This document shows positions 1-8,376 of a stretch of DNA of 44,560 nucleotides, in pieces. A program made the position numbers and the translations under genes. Within the stretch, counting starts at the first letter, position 1. Every line of letters begins with the position of its first letter. Below the pieces are notes generated by a model. The model had not been told where the DNA came from and ran no database searches. It saw only the letters and a list, made by a program, of their open reading frames with translations. Origin of the DNA: Candidatus Rubneribacter avistercoris (GTDB lineage: Bacteria > Actinomycetota > Coriobacteriia > Coriobacteriales > Eggerthellaceae); assembly GCA_019115845.1 (NCBI GenBank), contig DXCU01000004.1:1-44560 (forward strand), given 5' to 3'.

Positions 1-2894
1 GGTCGGACGCGTCGCAGATGATGGGCGTGCCGTCCACGCCGCAAGGACAGGGATTGCCGAATGGCGAATTCTCCGGTGTTGCTTTATACACCTTCACACC
101 ATAAGCACGCAGGTGAGATGAGCCGCAGATAGGATCTTGGTGCGTCGGTTCCACCAAGCAGTTCACATTGCATAGAGCAAAACCATGATCGGCCTGGGGC
201 AACTCAGGGAACCACCACTGATGCTCGCAATTGATGACACCAGGAGCTATACCGTAATACAGATCGGCGGTCTGGCGAATTTTACCGCGCGGGCTTTCGA
301 TCCACACCCAGTCGCCCTGCTCGATGCCCAGCTGCGCGGCGTCGGCCGGGTTGATCTCCACGCGCGGCGCGGGCCAAAGCTCGCGGCACCACGGCAGCTG
401 ACGGTGCTCGGAGTGGAAGTACACCGGGATGCGCCGGCCGGTGGTCATGAGGAACGGCCACTCCTCGGAATAACCTGGCTCGCCAAGCTCCGTTTCCAGC
501 GCGGGATCCCACGTGGGCAGCTCGAAACCGGAGCCGGGCATGTACGTTTCAAGCGGCACCGACCACAGCTCCTGCTTGCCCGTTGGCGTCGCGAAGCCTT
601 TGATGTAGTTTCCACCAGGTCCCTTTTTCTCCGTGATGCGACCTGTTTCGTACCGACGATAGGTTCCCCATGTTTCCGGAAGCAGCTCTTTGCAATCCCA
701 CCAACCGTGCTCCTGGAATGCCTCCTTGTATTCCTGCCACGTCATGCCCATTTGCGCGACCGTCTGATCGAGCAGCTCCTCCATCGTGGGCCAGTAGTTG
801 CCCTCGCCGAAGAACGAGGCTGCCGAATTGTCCGCAGAAACCCATGGGTGATTCATAGCGCGGTGCACGTCCACGCAAATCTCGGTGTCGATCTTCACGT
901 CGGCGGGAGGCTCGATACAGCGACAGCACGCCCCCTGGGCCCCCGTCGACCCCTGCGAGGTGCGAGGATAGTCGACTTCGAGCCAATGCTGCACGGGCAG
1001 CAAGATGTCGGCCATGCCAGCGGTAGGAGTCTTCCACAAATCCTGCACCACGAAGAAGTCGAGCGACTGGAGCGCCTCGTAGTTCACAGAGGCATTCGCC
1101 TGATTCATATGATCGGATGCTTCGCACAGGCCGCCGCGCACCGGATACGGCTCGCCAGTGAGGGCCGCATGATACACATGCGCCGCATCGGCCCACATCT
1201 GCCACCAAGACAGCATGGGCAAATCCTGAGCGCCGAGAAGCTTTTCAAACCACCCGTCGTAATTCGCAGGAGGATTCGACATCGAATGGCAAATGGGCTG
1301 CGCAGATCCCGCCTTGCCCTTCGTGCCGCCACGATGCCCGGCAGGGGTGTCGAAATTGCCCGTCATGCCCACGATCGCGTCGAACGCACGTGAGTTCTGA
1401 ATTGAGTTGCATGCGTGCTCGAGCGCCAGCGCATACTGGATGCCGCCGTTGCCGTAGCCGGTGGAGGGGTCGATGCGCGTGGCGTAGGTGCGGGCGGCAA
1501 GCTCAATCTGATCAGCCGCCACACCGGTGATCACAGCCGCTTTTTCGGGCGTGTACTCTTCAAGAGACTCGACAAACACATCCCACACGGGTCGCATCGA
1601 ATGCACGGAGCCATCCTTTAACGTGACTTGAAACTCTCCGTACAACGCTGGATCAATCTCTGGATTGAAGGGAGATGCCTCGGCAACGCGGCCTTGCGAA
1701 TAGCCCTCCGGCAGGTTCTGCTGCGGACTTTCGTAAAAACGCTCCCAAGGCTCATCCGGCTCGCCTTCCCACAGACCCGTCTCCGCATCGAAGTACGTCA
1801 AGTGGCCTGTAGGGTCGTTGTCGTGCAGCGGGTGAGCTTCATCGACACCAGCCAACTCGTCCCACACCATAAAACGGCGCTCGCTGCCACCTTCCTTGAT
1901 ATCCATCTCCTTCAGCAGCCGTGTGCGCATAGGAAGGCCACCGTCCTTGGCGAATTGCGAGCGCAGGTTGTACGTGCCTCCGGAAGGCTCCATGCCTTCA
2001 ACCACCAAAAACGGAGCGTTCATCCATCGTTTCACGTACAGATCGTCATACAGACCTTCGTTGATGATCACGTTTGCCCAAGCAAGAGCCAGCGCGCCGT
2101 CGGTGCCGGGCGTCAGCCACTGATGGATGTCGGATTCGTGCCCCAAGTTAGTCATGCGCGGATCGACGCTGATGTAGTGGTCCGCTTTGTTCACCAAGTC
2201 GACCGTGGTGCGGCAACTCTCGTCGTAGTTCGATATCTCGGACGCGCACCCCCATGACACGAAGACCCTCGGACGGTCGGTCGTGGCCATCCACGAATAC
2301 GCATACGACGACACCAGAGTCGTCGCGAAGTGTCGCGGCCCTTTGCAGATCTGCCACGCCGTAAGAGCATTGGGCGAATCGACAATCTTGCCGTACGAAT
2401 CGTACGTATGCTGCGTCCAGATACGCGATGTGCCACCGATGAAGAACATGCTCTCGCCGCCGTAGCGATCCTTCAACTCATAGAACTTGTCGGCAATTGT
2501 CTCATACGCCTCATCCCAGGTAATGCGCACCCAACCGGGGTCAGCCTCGCCTTTGGGCTTTGTGCGCTTCATGGGATGATACAGGCGGTCGGGATGGTAG
2601 GCAGCCTGCATCGACGACTGCGACTTCGTGCAGCAGTTGCCCATGGAATGGAACGCCGTGTCGGCATCGCCTTCTACTTTGATGGCGCGACCGTCAACAA
2701 CGGTGACCAAAACACCGCACTCGTTCTTGCCACATGCGCGGCAGCATGTCCGAACCACCTTCGTTTCGGAGCCCACTTGTCCGGCAGGAGCCGTTTCGGC
2801 AAACGCGCGACCACCCGTTTGCAAGCCCGCCACAGTTGCGGTCGCAGCAGCCAATTGCAAAAAACCACGACGCGTGATGTTCAGCTTCCCCACG
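1..2894 (-). CDS. Tat-exported molybdopterin oxidoreductase, DMSO-reductase family catalytic subunit (3' end beyond window)
   Basis: The minus strand is open from 2894 to the left edge (964 codons, no stop), so the last part of the protein is missing. The proposed start is GTG at 2894, with AGGAGG four bases upstream. Residues 8-11 (TRRG, then FLQ) form a twin-arginine signal ending near AFA (residues 30-32). A cysteine set C51-x2-C54-x4-C59 and a Cys pair at 87/88 fit the N-terminal [4Fe-4S] site of bis-MGD enzymes. Further motifs are PVYFHSEHRQLPWCRE and, near the end, VINCEHQWWFPE. It resembles the complete paralogue at 8373-11384 throughout, including a QICKGPR segment where the molybdenum-ligand residue may lie (inference). 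It is probably a periplasmic-side reductase of a small organic acceptor; enzymes of this size in Eggerthellaceae include the catechol dehydroxylases, but the substrate cannot be read from sequence. Partner subunits would lie left of the window. It diverges from the LuxR gene at 3256. Confidence 0.93.
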
Positions 2895-3255
2895 TTTCCT
2901 CCTTCTCTCCTCTCGTGCTCGCTCGCCCTACCGCCCGCACTCTCCATGCTGCGGGCAGAAAGAACGTTACGCACCAAAAGGGTGTTGAGGTATCGCCAAA
3001 ATCTTGGAATCGAATTGCGCAGTCGCCTTCTCCCGTATCGCAAATTTCTATGATTTTTGAAGGTCTTTTACCGTTTAGCCAGGTTATCGGCTTGGCTTGT
3101 CCTTTTTGACCGAAGTCCTAAAACAGGGAGGACCCCCTGTGCCCCTCAAGAGGAGTGCTATACTTTTCACCGATCAGGGACTTTCGCCAAAGGGGAGCAA
3201 ACGACGCCTCACAAACGACGCGCGGATTCGAATATCGATACGGGGGAACAGTCGC
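2895..3255. promoter_or_regulatory. Divergent control region between molybdoenzyme 1 and LuxR1
   Basis: This 361-bp region holds no gene. On the plus strand TATACT at 3159-3164, preceded by TGC (extended -10), is the best promoter for the LuxR gene. An inverted repeat ACAGGG-6-CCCTGT (3123-3140) ends where its -35 region would be and could be an operator. GCGATAC-type heptamers recur on the minus strand near 2988 and 3034. No clear minus-strand promoter could be fixed by eye. The region is AT-richer than its flanking genes. Confidence 0.5.
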
Positions 3256-4776
3256 ATGGAGGAACAGCGCAACGCAATCGCACGCTGGGCCGCAACATCG
3301 TGCAAGCAATCCGGAGTACGCATCGCAGGCTACGCGCTCAACCGTCTATGGGTCCACATCCTCTTTTTCAGCGCCATACCGTTTACGCAGTCGAGCAACC
3401 CTCTGCTCTCATTGTTTTCCAACATGTTCATCTCGCTGCTTTGCCTTGCCTGTTGCCTGATCTTTATCGGATCTGCGCTAGCTCGTGTGGAGCATCTACT
3501 GCTCAGTCGGTACTTCGTTGGATTTGGAACATGCGCATGCGTTATTGGAACAGCGTTGGTTCGCGTAGCAGGCTTAGGAACCGCTGCGGAGACAACTCTT
3601 GCCGTGGCAAGCGGCCTTATGACAGGTGTGGGGTCGGCCATGCTGTACGTAGGATGGGTGCGGGTTTTCGGGCGAGAGCCGCTGGCGAAAACACTCAAAG
3701 AGATCTGCTTGGCACAATGCCTCTCGTTCGCTATCGGCATAGGGCTCGCCTTCGCCCCTTCTCCCCTCTGGCTTTCAGTGCTGCTTGCTTCCCCTGCGCT
3801 TTCCGGGCTTTTCCTGCGCGCATGTTCTTTCGTACGCCCAACCAACGACGAACTCGCACCGAAAGCAGAGAACTCCGAACAAAACGAACGAAGCAGAACC
3901 CTTCCCATGCGCAACCGATTCGGTATCTTCGCGTTCGGTTTGGTGGCGGGATTCGCCAACGTACTATGCAGCCACGCCATGTACGCGCACGACAACCCGT
4001 TTGCGGGGTGGCTCCTCATCGCAGGACTTGCCATGTCGATTGTGCTGGTGGCGCTTTTCTGGAACGGTGATCACCGCGGCGCCAAGCAGGGCCACCGGTT
4101 TGCCCTGCTGCTGATGGCCCTCGGCTGCATGGTTGTCGCGCTGTCTCAAAGCGACACCCGATTGGCGAATATGCTCGTCTATGCAGGGTTTTCGTGCTTT
4201 GGCGCAATTCTTCTGGTCACTGCGCTTACCATAGGAAAGCTTGACGCCGCAAACCCCGTGCACATCGCATGCATCTGCGCGAGCGCACTCTATTTCGGCG
4301 AAATCGCCGGACTCGCATTCGGCCACATCGTAGAGTTCTCTTGGATATCCGACATGTCCATGAATCGCATCGGGCTCCTGCTGACGGCAATCCTTATCAT
4401 CAGCTATCTGTTCTTGCTGACGGAAACCGATTTCTCGCTGCTAACACACCGCGAAGCCGAGCAGACGCCAAGCTTGGAAGCGGAAACGGGAACAACCGCG
4501 CAAGTTGACGCAGGTTCAGAGAAGGGATCGACCCACGCGAACCAGCCCACCATCGAAAGCGCTTACGAGAGAATCGCCGACGATTTTGGACTGTCGCCGC
4601 GGGAAAGGGAGATACTGCCTCTGCTCGTGCGCGGACGAACCATTGCGCGCATCCAAGAGGAATTGTTCATATCGGCGAGTACCGTCAACACTCATATTCG
4701 TCACATCTACACAAAGTGCAAGGTAGACAGCAAGCAAAGTCTTTTAGACCTCATCGAAGAACATTACTTGCAATGA
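3256..4776 (+). CDS. Membrane-spanning LuxR-family transcriptional regulator (LuxR1)
   Basis: This 506-residue protein has about ten to twelve hydrophobic segments filling the first ~400 residues, then a polar linker rich in Glu/Thr and a C-terminal LuxR helix-turn-helix (LSPREREILPLLVRGR ... STVNTHIRHIYTKCKV). The start at ATG 3256 is preferred because CGGGGGAA sits a few bases upstream and the membrane region follows at once; an in-frame ATG at 3097 would add 53 polar residues across the promoter. There is no receiver, PAS or autoinducer domain, so the membrane part is the likely sensor. It diverges from the molybdoenzyme at 2894, the arrangement seen for substrate-responsive LuxR regulators of reductases in Eggerthella lenta. 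Its target is therefore probably that gene (inference). A possible operator overlaps its own promoter. Confidence 0.9.
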   Translation: MEEQRNAIARWAATSCKQSGVRIAGYALNRLWVHILFFSAIPFTQSSNPLLSLFSNMFISLLCLACCLIFIGSALARVEHLLLSRYFVGFGTCACVIGTALVRVAGLGTAAETTLAVASGLMTGVGSAMLYVGWVRVFGREPLAKTLKEICLAQCLSFAIGIGLAFAPSPLWLSVLLASPALSGLFLRACSFVRPTNDELAPKAENSEQNERSRTLPMRNRFGIFAFGLVAGFANVLCSHAMYAHDNPFAGWLLIAGLAMSIVLVALFWNGDHRGAKQGHRFALLLMALGCMVVALSQSDTRLANMLVYAGFSCFGAILLVTALTIGKLDAANPVHIACICASALYFGEIAGLAFGHIVEFSWISDMSMNRIGLLLTAILIISYLFLLTETDFSLLTHREAEQTPSLEAETGTTAQVDAGSEKGSTHANQPTIESAYERIADDFGLSPREREILPLLVRGRTIARIQEELFISASTVNTHIRHIYTKCKVDSKQSLLDLIEEHYLQ

Positions 4777-4820
4777 GGGCACGGAACACTGCAAACGCAG
4801 AGGAACGGCACGGAAACGCC

Positions 4821-6062
4821 TTACTCGGCAAGCCACACGGGTGCTGAAACCACCTCGATGCCGTCTGCCGTCAGTCCTATGCTGTACGGATCAAGCGTAA
4901 TCACCCTACGAGGAAACGCATCGCTGAGAGCGCGGAGAGGCCTCAGTTCCCTCTCGCGCGTCGATTCGTCCACCATGCTTGCCGTAACCTGCACGTATTG
5001 TTTGCGAGACCCCTTGGTGGCCACGAAATCTATTTCCGTCTCTCCGTCCGTACCTACATTCACCGACCATCCACGCCGACGCAGTTCCATATACACAACG
5101 CCTTCAAGCTGCGCTCCCAAATCTCGTCCGTCAAACCCGTTCACTAAGTTCCTGAAACCGTTGTCAACAGGATAGTACTTGCTCCGTGGGCGCAGAATCT
5201 GCTTTCCGCGAATGCCGGCCTGTTCGGCGCGATACACCACGTACGCGTGCTCCAGCGCACGCACTTGATTGTCAACGGCGGTAACGCTGGTGCGAACGCC
5301 AGCCGCCATCAACGCCTGGGCAACGTTTCTCACGGAGAACAGGTTGCCCGCCGTCGAGAACAGGTACCGGCTCAACTTTTCCAGAGAAGCCAAATCTCGA
5401 ATACCGTGACGTTGCGCCACGTCAGTAAAGACGATGGATTGGTAGATTCCTTGCAACTCCTGCCTCACGGTATCCTCCGATCGCTCCTTGAGCGCAAACA
5501 AGCCGGGCATCCCGCCAAAACGCAAATACGACCCGAGCGCCTGTTCGGAAGAGTCCGCATCCTCCCCTGCAGCATGAGCGAATTGGCAGTATTCGGAAAA
5601 CGACAAAGGGAACACATTTATCTCCACGTACCTGCCCGTCAGATGCGTGGCAAGATCCCCTGCAAGAATCTGCGCGTTCGATCCTGTCACATACACGTCG
5701 GTGGCTGCACGCGTATGAAGCCTGCGCACCACGTGCTCCCACCCGGGTACGGTTTGAATCTCATCGAGGAATACATAAAACGGCATATCCGGAAGTGTCG
5801 CCTGAGCCGCTTGTTGCACATCGGCAAGAAGTTGTGCAGCATCGTAATCCAGAGGGACATCGAAATCGTCAAGCCTTTTGAAGAATATGTTTTGCTTCGG
5901 CACACCCTCGCCCAAAAGGCCGTCGACAAACAGGCGCATAAGCGACGATTTTCCGCAGCGACGAACTCCAGTCAGAACCTTTACATCAGGCGTCCCCCTA
6001 TGCTCCTCAAGTTTTGCGATCAGATGCGGGCGGGGAATAAGTTCTGAGCGCACGATTTCCAC
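4821..6062 (-). CDS. AAA_14 / DUF4143 family ATPase
   Basis: The 413-residue product matches the AAA_14-DUF4143 family: Walker A GVRRCGKSS near residues 32-40, Walker B YVFLDEIQ near residue 100, a sensor segment VTGSNAQIL, the LSFSEY motif typical of this family, and a C-terminal DUF4143 domain ending in a PDDEXK-like TEIDFVAT...YVQVT core. Start is GTG 6062 with CAGGAGG five bases upstream. The family is common and its biological role is uncertain; some members sit in mobile or defence regions. It is transcribed convergently to LuxR1 (44 bp apart). Its upstream DNA (about 6085-6160) is strikingly AT-rich, unlike everything around it, consistent with acquisition by transfer. Confidence 0.9.
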   Translation of the reverse strand: MEIVRSELIPRPHLIAKLEEHRGTPDVKVLTGVRRCGKSSLMRLFVDGLLGEGVPKQNIFFKRLDDFDVPLDYDAAQLLADVQQAAQATLPDMPFYVFLDEIQTVPGWEHVVRRLHTRAATDVYVTGSNAQILAGDLATHLTGRYVEINVFPLSFSEYCQFAHAAGEDADSSEQALGSYLRFGGMPGLFALKERSEDTVRQELQGIYQSIVFTDVAQRHGIRDLASLEKLSRYLFSTAGNLFSVRNVAQALMAAGVRTSVTAVDNQVRALEHAYVVYRAEQAGIRGKQILRPRSKYYPVDNGFRNLVNGFDGRDLGAQLEGVVYMELRRRGWSVNVGTDGETEIDFVATKGSRKQYVQVTASMVDESTRERELRPLRALSDAFPRRVITLDPYSIGLTADGIEVVSAPVWLAE

Positions 6063-6506
6063 GATACCCTCCTGATGTCCCTCTTGTTGCCAGAATTAAT
6101 TTTATAAAATTCATTTTAACAATAAATAGCTATTTTGACTTTTACAAAATTTAAAATTAGCGGAGATGGGACAAGGAAGAGGGAAGGGTCGCGCAAAAAA
6201 GGTCGACACGGTCGCGCCTTTTATTGCAATTGCGCTGCAAGTTGCCCCAGCGCCCCCACCCAAGCAATCCAAACGGGAGCACTGCAACGCATCCCCAAGC
6301 CCAAGCGCATCAAGCGCCCCGCGCGGAGGCGGCCTTCCCGTTTGCAAGGGGGTTCGGGGAGGGAGGGCCGCGCCCGCGCGGGGCGCTCGGAGGTGTCCGG
6401 GCCTGCCGGGAGGCGAGACGTCCGGGCCTGCAGGAGGAGCAGGCCGGCGGGGGGGGCGCCCACCGCAGGCGGAAGGAAGCCGCAAGGTGACACAGCAGGG
6501 TGACAC
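6063..6506. other. Gene-free stretch with AT-rich promoter island
   Basis: No credible gene is seen. Positions 6085-6160 are an AT-rich island containing AATTTTATAAAATT (6098-6111), a perfect 14-bp palindrome, and on the minus strand TTGTAA-17-TATTGT, a plausible promoter for the AAA ATPase. Beyond 6170 the DNA returns to very high GC; short open frames on both strands there look like noise. Three GGTGACAC boxes start at 6486, 6499 and 6507 and lead into the tandem repeats. Confidence 0.5.
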
Positions 6507-6726
6507 GGTGACACAGGACGGGGATAACGTCACGCCCTGTCAGGCACCCGGAGGGAAAATGTTTGGTGACACAGGACGGGGATAACGTCACGCTCCAGGC
6601 GCCCAGAGGGGAAATGTTTCACGTGAAACATTCGGGGGCGTTGCCGCCATGGCGCTTGGTGACGCAGGACGGGGATAACGTCACGCTCTGCCAGGCGCCC
6701 AGAGGGAGAACGTTTCACGTGAAGCG
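6507..6726. repeat. Three tandem copies of a 58-69 bp repeat, two ending in a parS-like palindrome
   Basis: Unit 1 is 6507-6564, unit 2 is 6565-6632 and unit 3 is 6658-6726. Each begins GGTGAC, continues CAGGACGGGGATAACGTCAC, then a CAGGCGCCC and AGGG(G/A)-AA block, and ends at a GTTT box. Within each unit GTGAC...GTCAC form inverted arms. Unit 1 stops at AATGTTT; units 2 and 3 continue through a CACGTG-centred palindrome. The repeats sit downstream of both flanking genes' coding ends or starts and contain no gene. They are directly visible in sequence; function is inferred from the palindrome only. Confidence 0.85.
6615..6630. promoter_or_regulatory. parS-like ParB-binding site, exact match to consensus
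   Basis: TGTTTCACGTGAAACA is identical to the classical bacterial parS centromere consensus bound by ParB/Spo0J. It extends to a perfect 20-bp palindrome (6613-6632). A degenerate copy with three mismatches, CGTTTCACGTGAAGCG, lies at 6711-6726. In most chromosomes parS sites cluster in the origin-proximal part, so this would suggest that the window is near oriC (inference). The match is visible in sequence; binding is untested. Confidence 0.7.
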
Positions 6727-6836
6727 TCCGGGACGCGCCGCCGCCGTTGCGCCCGCCTCGCGCGATCCCGCCTCGCGCGAGGCGCCCGGGGAGGGGGCAG
6801 AGAGCCCCCTCCCCCGCATCCGCAGGAGGACGGGCG

Positions 6837-7706
6837 CTAGTAGAACATGAAGACCGACAGACCCAGCTCGTAGAAGACGACGCGGAGCGCGACGGCGCCC
6901 GCGAGGGCGCAGGCCACGGCGACCGTCCCCCAGAGCCTCCAGTTGGCGGTCTTCCTGCCCATGAAGGCCGCCGCCAGCGGGAGGGCGCCTCCGACGAGGA
7001 CCGCGCCCGCCCAGAGCAGCGGCGCCTGGGCGGCCACGGCGGCCGCGGCGTCGGCCATGCCGGCGGTGGGGTGGGTGGGGTCGAAGTAGAAGCCCACCTC
7101 GGCGAAGGCTCCCGCGGACGCCTGCAGGGAGGCGGCGAAGGCCACGGCGGCCGCGGCCCCGAGCGCGGCCCCGGCGAGGGCCGGCAGGCCGGCCGGCGCC
7201 GTCTCGTCGCCGGCCGCGGCCATGATCAGCGCCATCGTGCAGGGGCCGAGCGCGCACGCGTTGCCGAGGACGTAGAGGATCCAAAGGACGCTGTCCCACG
7301 CGGGGCGGGCGGCCATGGTGTAGCTGTGGGCCATGACGGCCACCAGGACGGCGCACACGGCGACCGACGCCCAGCACAGCCACTTCGGGACGGTGGCGCC
7401 GTCGTCGCTTCGGCGCATCACTATCAGGTACGCGACGGCCACCACGGCCAGGACCACGACGGCGATCAGCTCCTGCGTGATGCCGGAGGTCAGGTGCCCG
7501 AAGCCGTTGAAGATGCGCTCCCAGTGCTCCAGGTGGAAGAACACCGCGATGCCGCCCGCGGCCAGAAGCACAGCACTTGCCACCCACGCCGGCGTCTGCG
7601 ACTTCTTGGCATGCCCGCCGGCAGCCAGCAGCGCCTGCGTCCCGAACAGCCCCGCGCTCCACGCAACCAGCGTGGTGAACAAGATCAAAGGCCATTGCAG
7701 CTCCAT
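6837..7706 (-). CDS. DmsC-like membrane anchor subunit of the molybdoenzyme complex
   Basis: This 289-residue, very hydrophobic protein has about eight membrane segments and the DmsC-type opening MELQWPLILFTTLVAWSAG. Charged residues are confined to short loops (HAKKSQ, RRSDDG, GRKTANW). It would anchor the iron-sulfur and catalytic subunits to the membrane and pass electrons from menaquinol to the [4Fe-4S] protein, as DmsC does in DMSO reductase. ATG 7706 lies one base after the stop of the iron-sulfur gene, with GGAGGGGAG just upstream, so translation is probably coupled. It is the last gene of a three-gene operon. A longer open frame reaching back to 7943 only overlaps the iron-sulfur gene out of frame and is not used. 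Confidence 0.9.
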   Translation of the reverse strand: MELQWPLILFTTLVAWSAGLFGTQALLAAGGHAKKSQTPAWVASAVLLAAGGIAVFFHLEHWERIFNGFGHLTSGITQELIAVVVLAVVAVAYLIVMRRSDDGATVPKWLCWASVAVCAVLVAVMAHSYTMAARPAWDSVLWILYVLGNACALGPCTMALIMAAAGDETAPAGLPALAGAALGAAAAVAFAASLQASAGAFAEVGFYFDPTHPTAGMADAAAAVAAQAPLLWAGAVLVGGALPLAAAFMGRKTANWRLWGTVAVACALAGAVALRVVFYELGLSVFMFY

Positions 7707-7707
7707 G

Positions 7708-8376
7708 TCACTCCCCTCCCTGCCAGGCGCTCTTGCGCAGGATGTAGCGGAACGCCGGGTTGTTGCCCACGTTCGGCAGCGCGTGCACCTGCGACTCGTC
7801 GAACTCCTCGCAGAACTCCCCGAGCGTGGCGCGCGTGGCGCACATCTCGTCGTAGGAAAGCCCCACGAACACGTTCGGGCTGGGCTCGTCGTAAGAAACG
7901 AACGATTCGATGCCTTGGTCGAGGTCGCCGAACCAGCGCGCATGCCCGCCGCAGTTGATGACGCACTGCGGCAGCTCGCCCTGTGCGACGCGCTGCTCGC
8001 ACAGCGTGCATTTCTCCACCACGCGTTCGGTCTCGTTCAAATAGCGCACCCCGTAGGGGCAGGCCATGGCGCAGAACTGGCACCCTATGCACTTGGACTT
8101 GTCGATCTGCACGGTCCCGTCCTCCAGCTTGTGGGACGCGCCCGTGGGACACACGGCCACGCACTCGGGCTTCTCGCAGTGCTGGCAGCCCACCGGCAAA
8201 AAGTACATCTCCACGTCGGGAGACACGGCTCCTTCGTACTTGGGATTGGGTCCCACGCGCATGACCTTGTTCCAATAGTTGCCGATAGGCACGTCGTTGA
8301 CCATCTTGCACGCGGTCATGCACGCCATGCAGCCCACGCAGCGCTCGAGGTCGGTGACAATCGCGTATTGCGTCAT
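7708..8376 (-). CDS. 4Fe-4S ferredoxin-type electron-transfer subunit (DmsB-like)
   Basis: The 222-residue product carries the four cysteine clusters of a DmsB/PhsB-type subunit: CVGCMACMTAC near the N-terminus, CQHCEKPECVAVCP, CIGCQFCAMACP, and CTLCEQR with a later CVINC. These should ligate four [4Fe-4S] clusters forming a wire between the quinol-oxidising anchor and the molybdenum subunit. It has no signal peptide, so it is presumably exported with the Tat-signal-bearing catalytic subunit (the hitchhiker route known for this family). Its ATG at 8376 overlaps the catalytic gene's stop (ATGA), and the anchor gene starts one base after its own stop: a tightly coupled operon. Confidence 0.95.
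   Translation of the reverse strand: MTQYAIVTDLERCVGCMACMTACKMVNDVPIGNYWNKVMRVGPNPKYEGAVSPDVEMYFLPVGCQHCEKPECVAVCPTGASHKLEDGTVQIDKSKCIGCQFCAMACPYGVRYLNETERVVEKCTLCEQRVAQGELPQCVINCGGHARWFGDLDQGIESFVSYDEPSPNVFVGLSYDEMCATRATLGEFCEEFDESQVHALPNVGNNPAFRYILRKSAWQGGE

Noticed and set aside
185..2257. Plus-strand frames within the first 2.3 kb that might look like genes
   Set aside because: The minus strand is a continuous molybdoenzyme frame to the left edge, so these are antisense shadows.
6520..6690. TTATCCCC boxes (minus strand) in the repeats as DnaA boxes
   Set aside because: They differ from the DnaA box at key positions and occur only as part of the conserved repeat unit; no dnaA or dnaN nearby.
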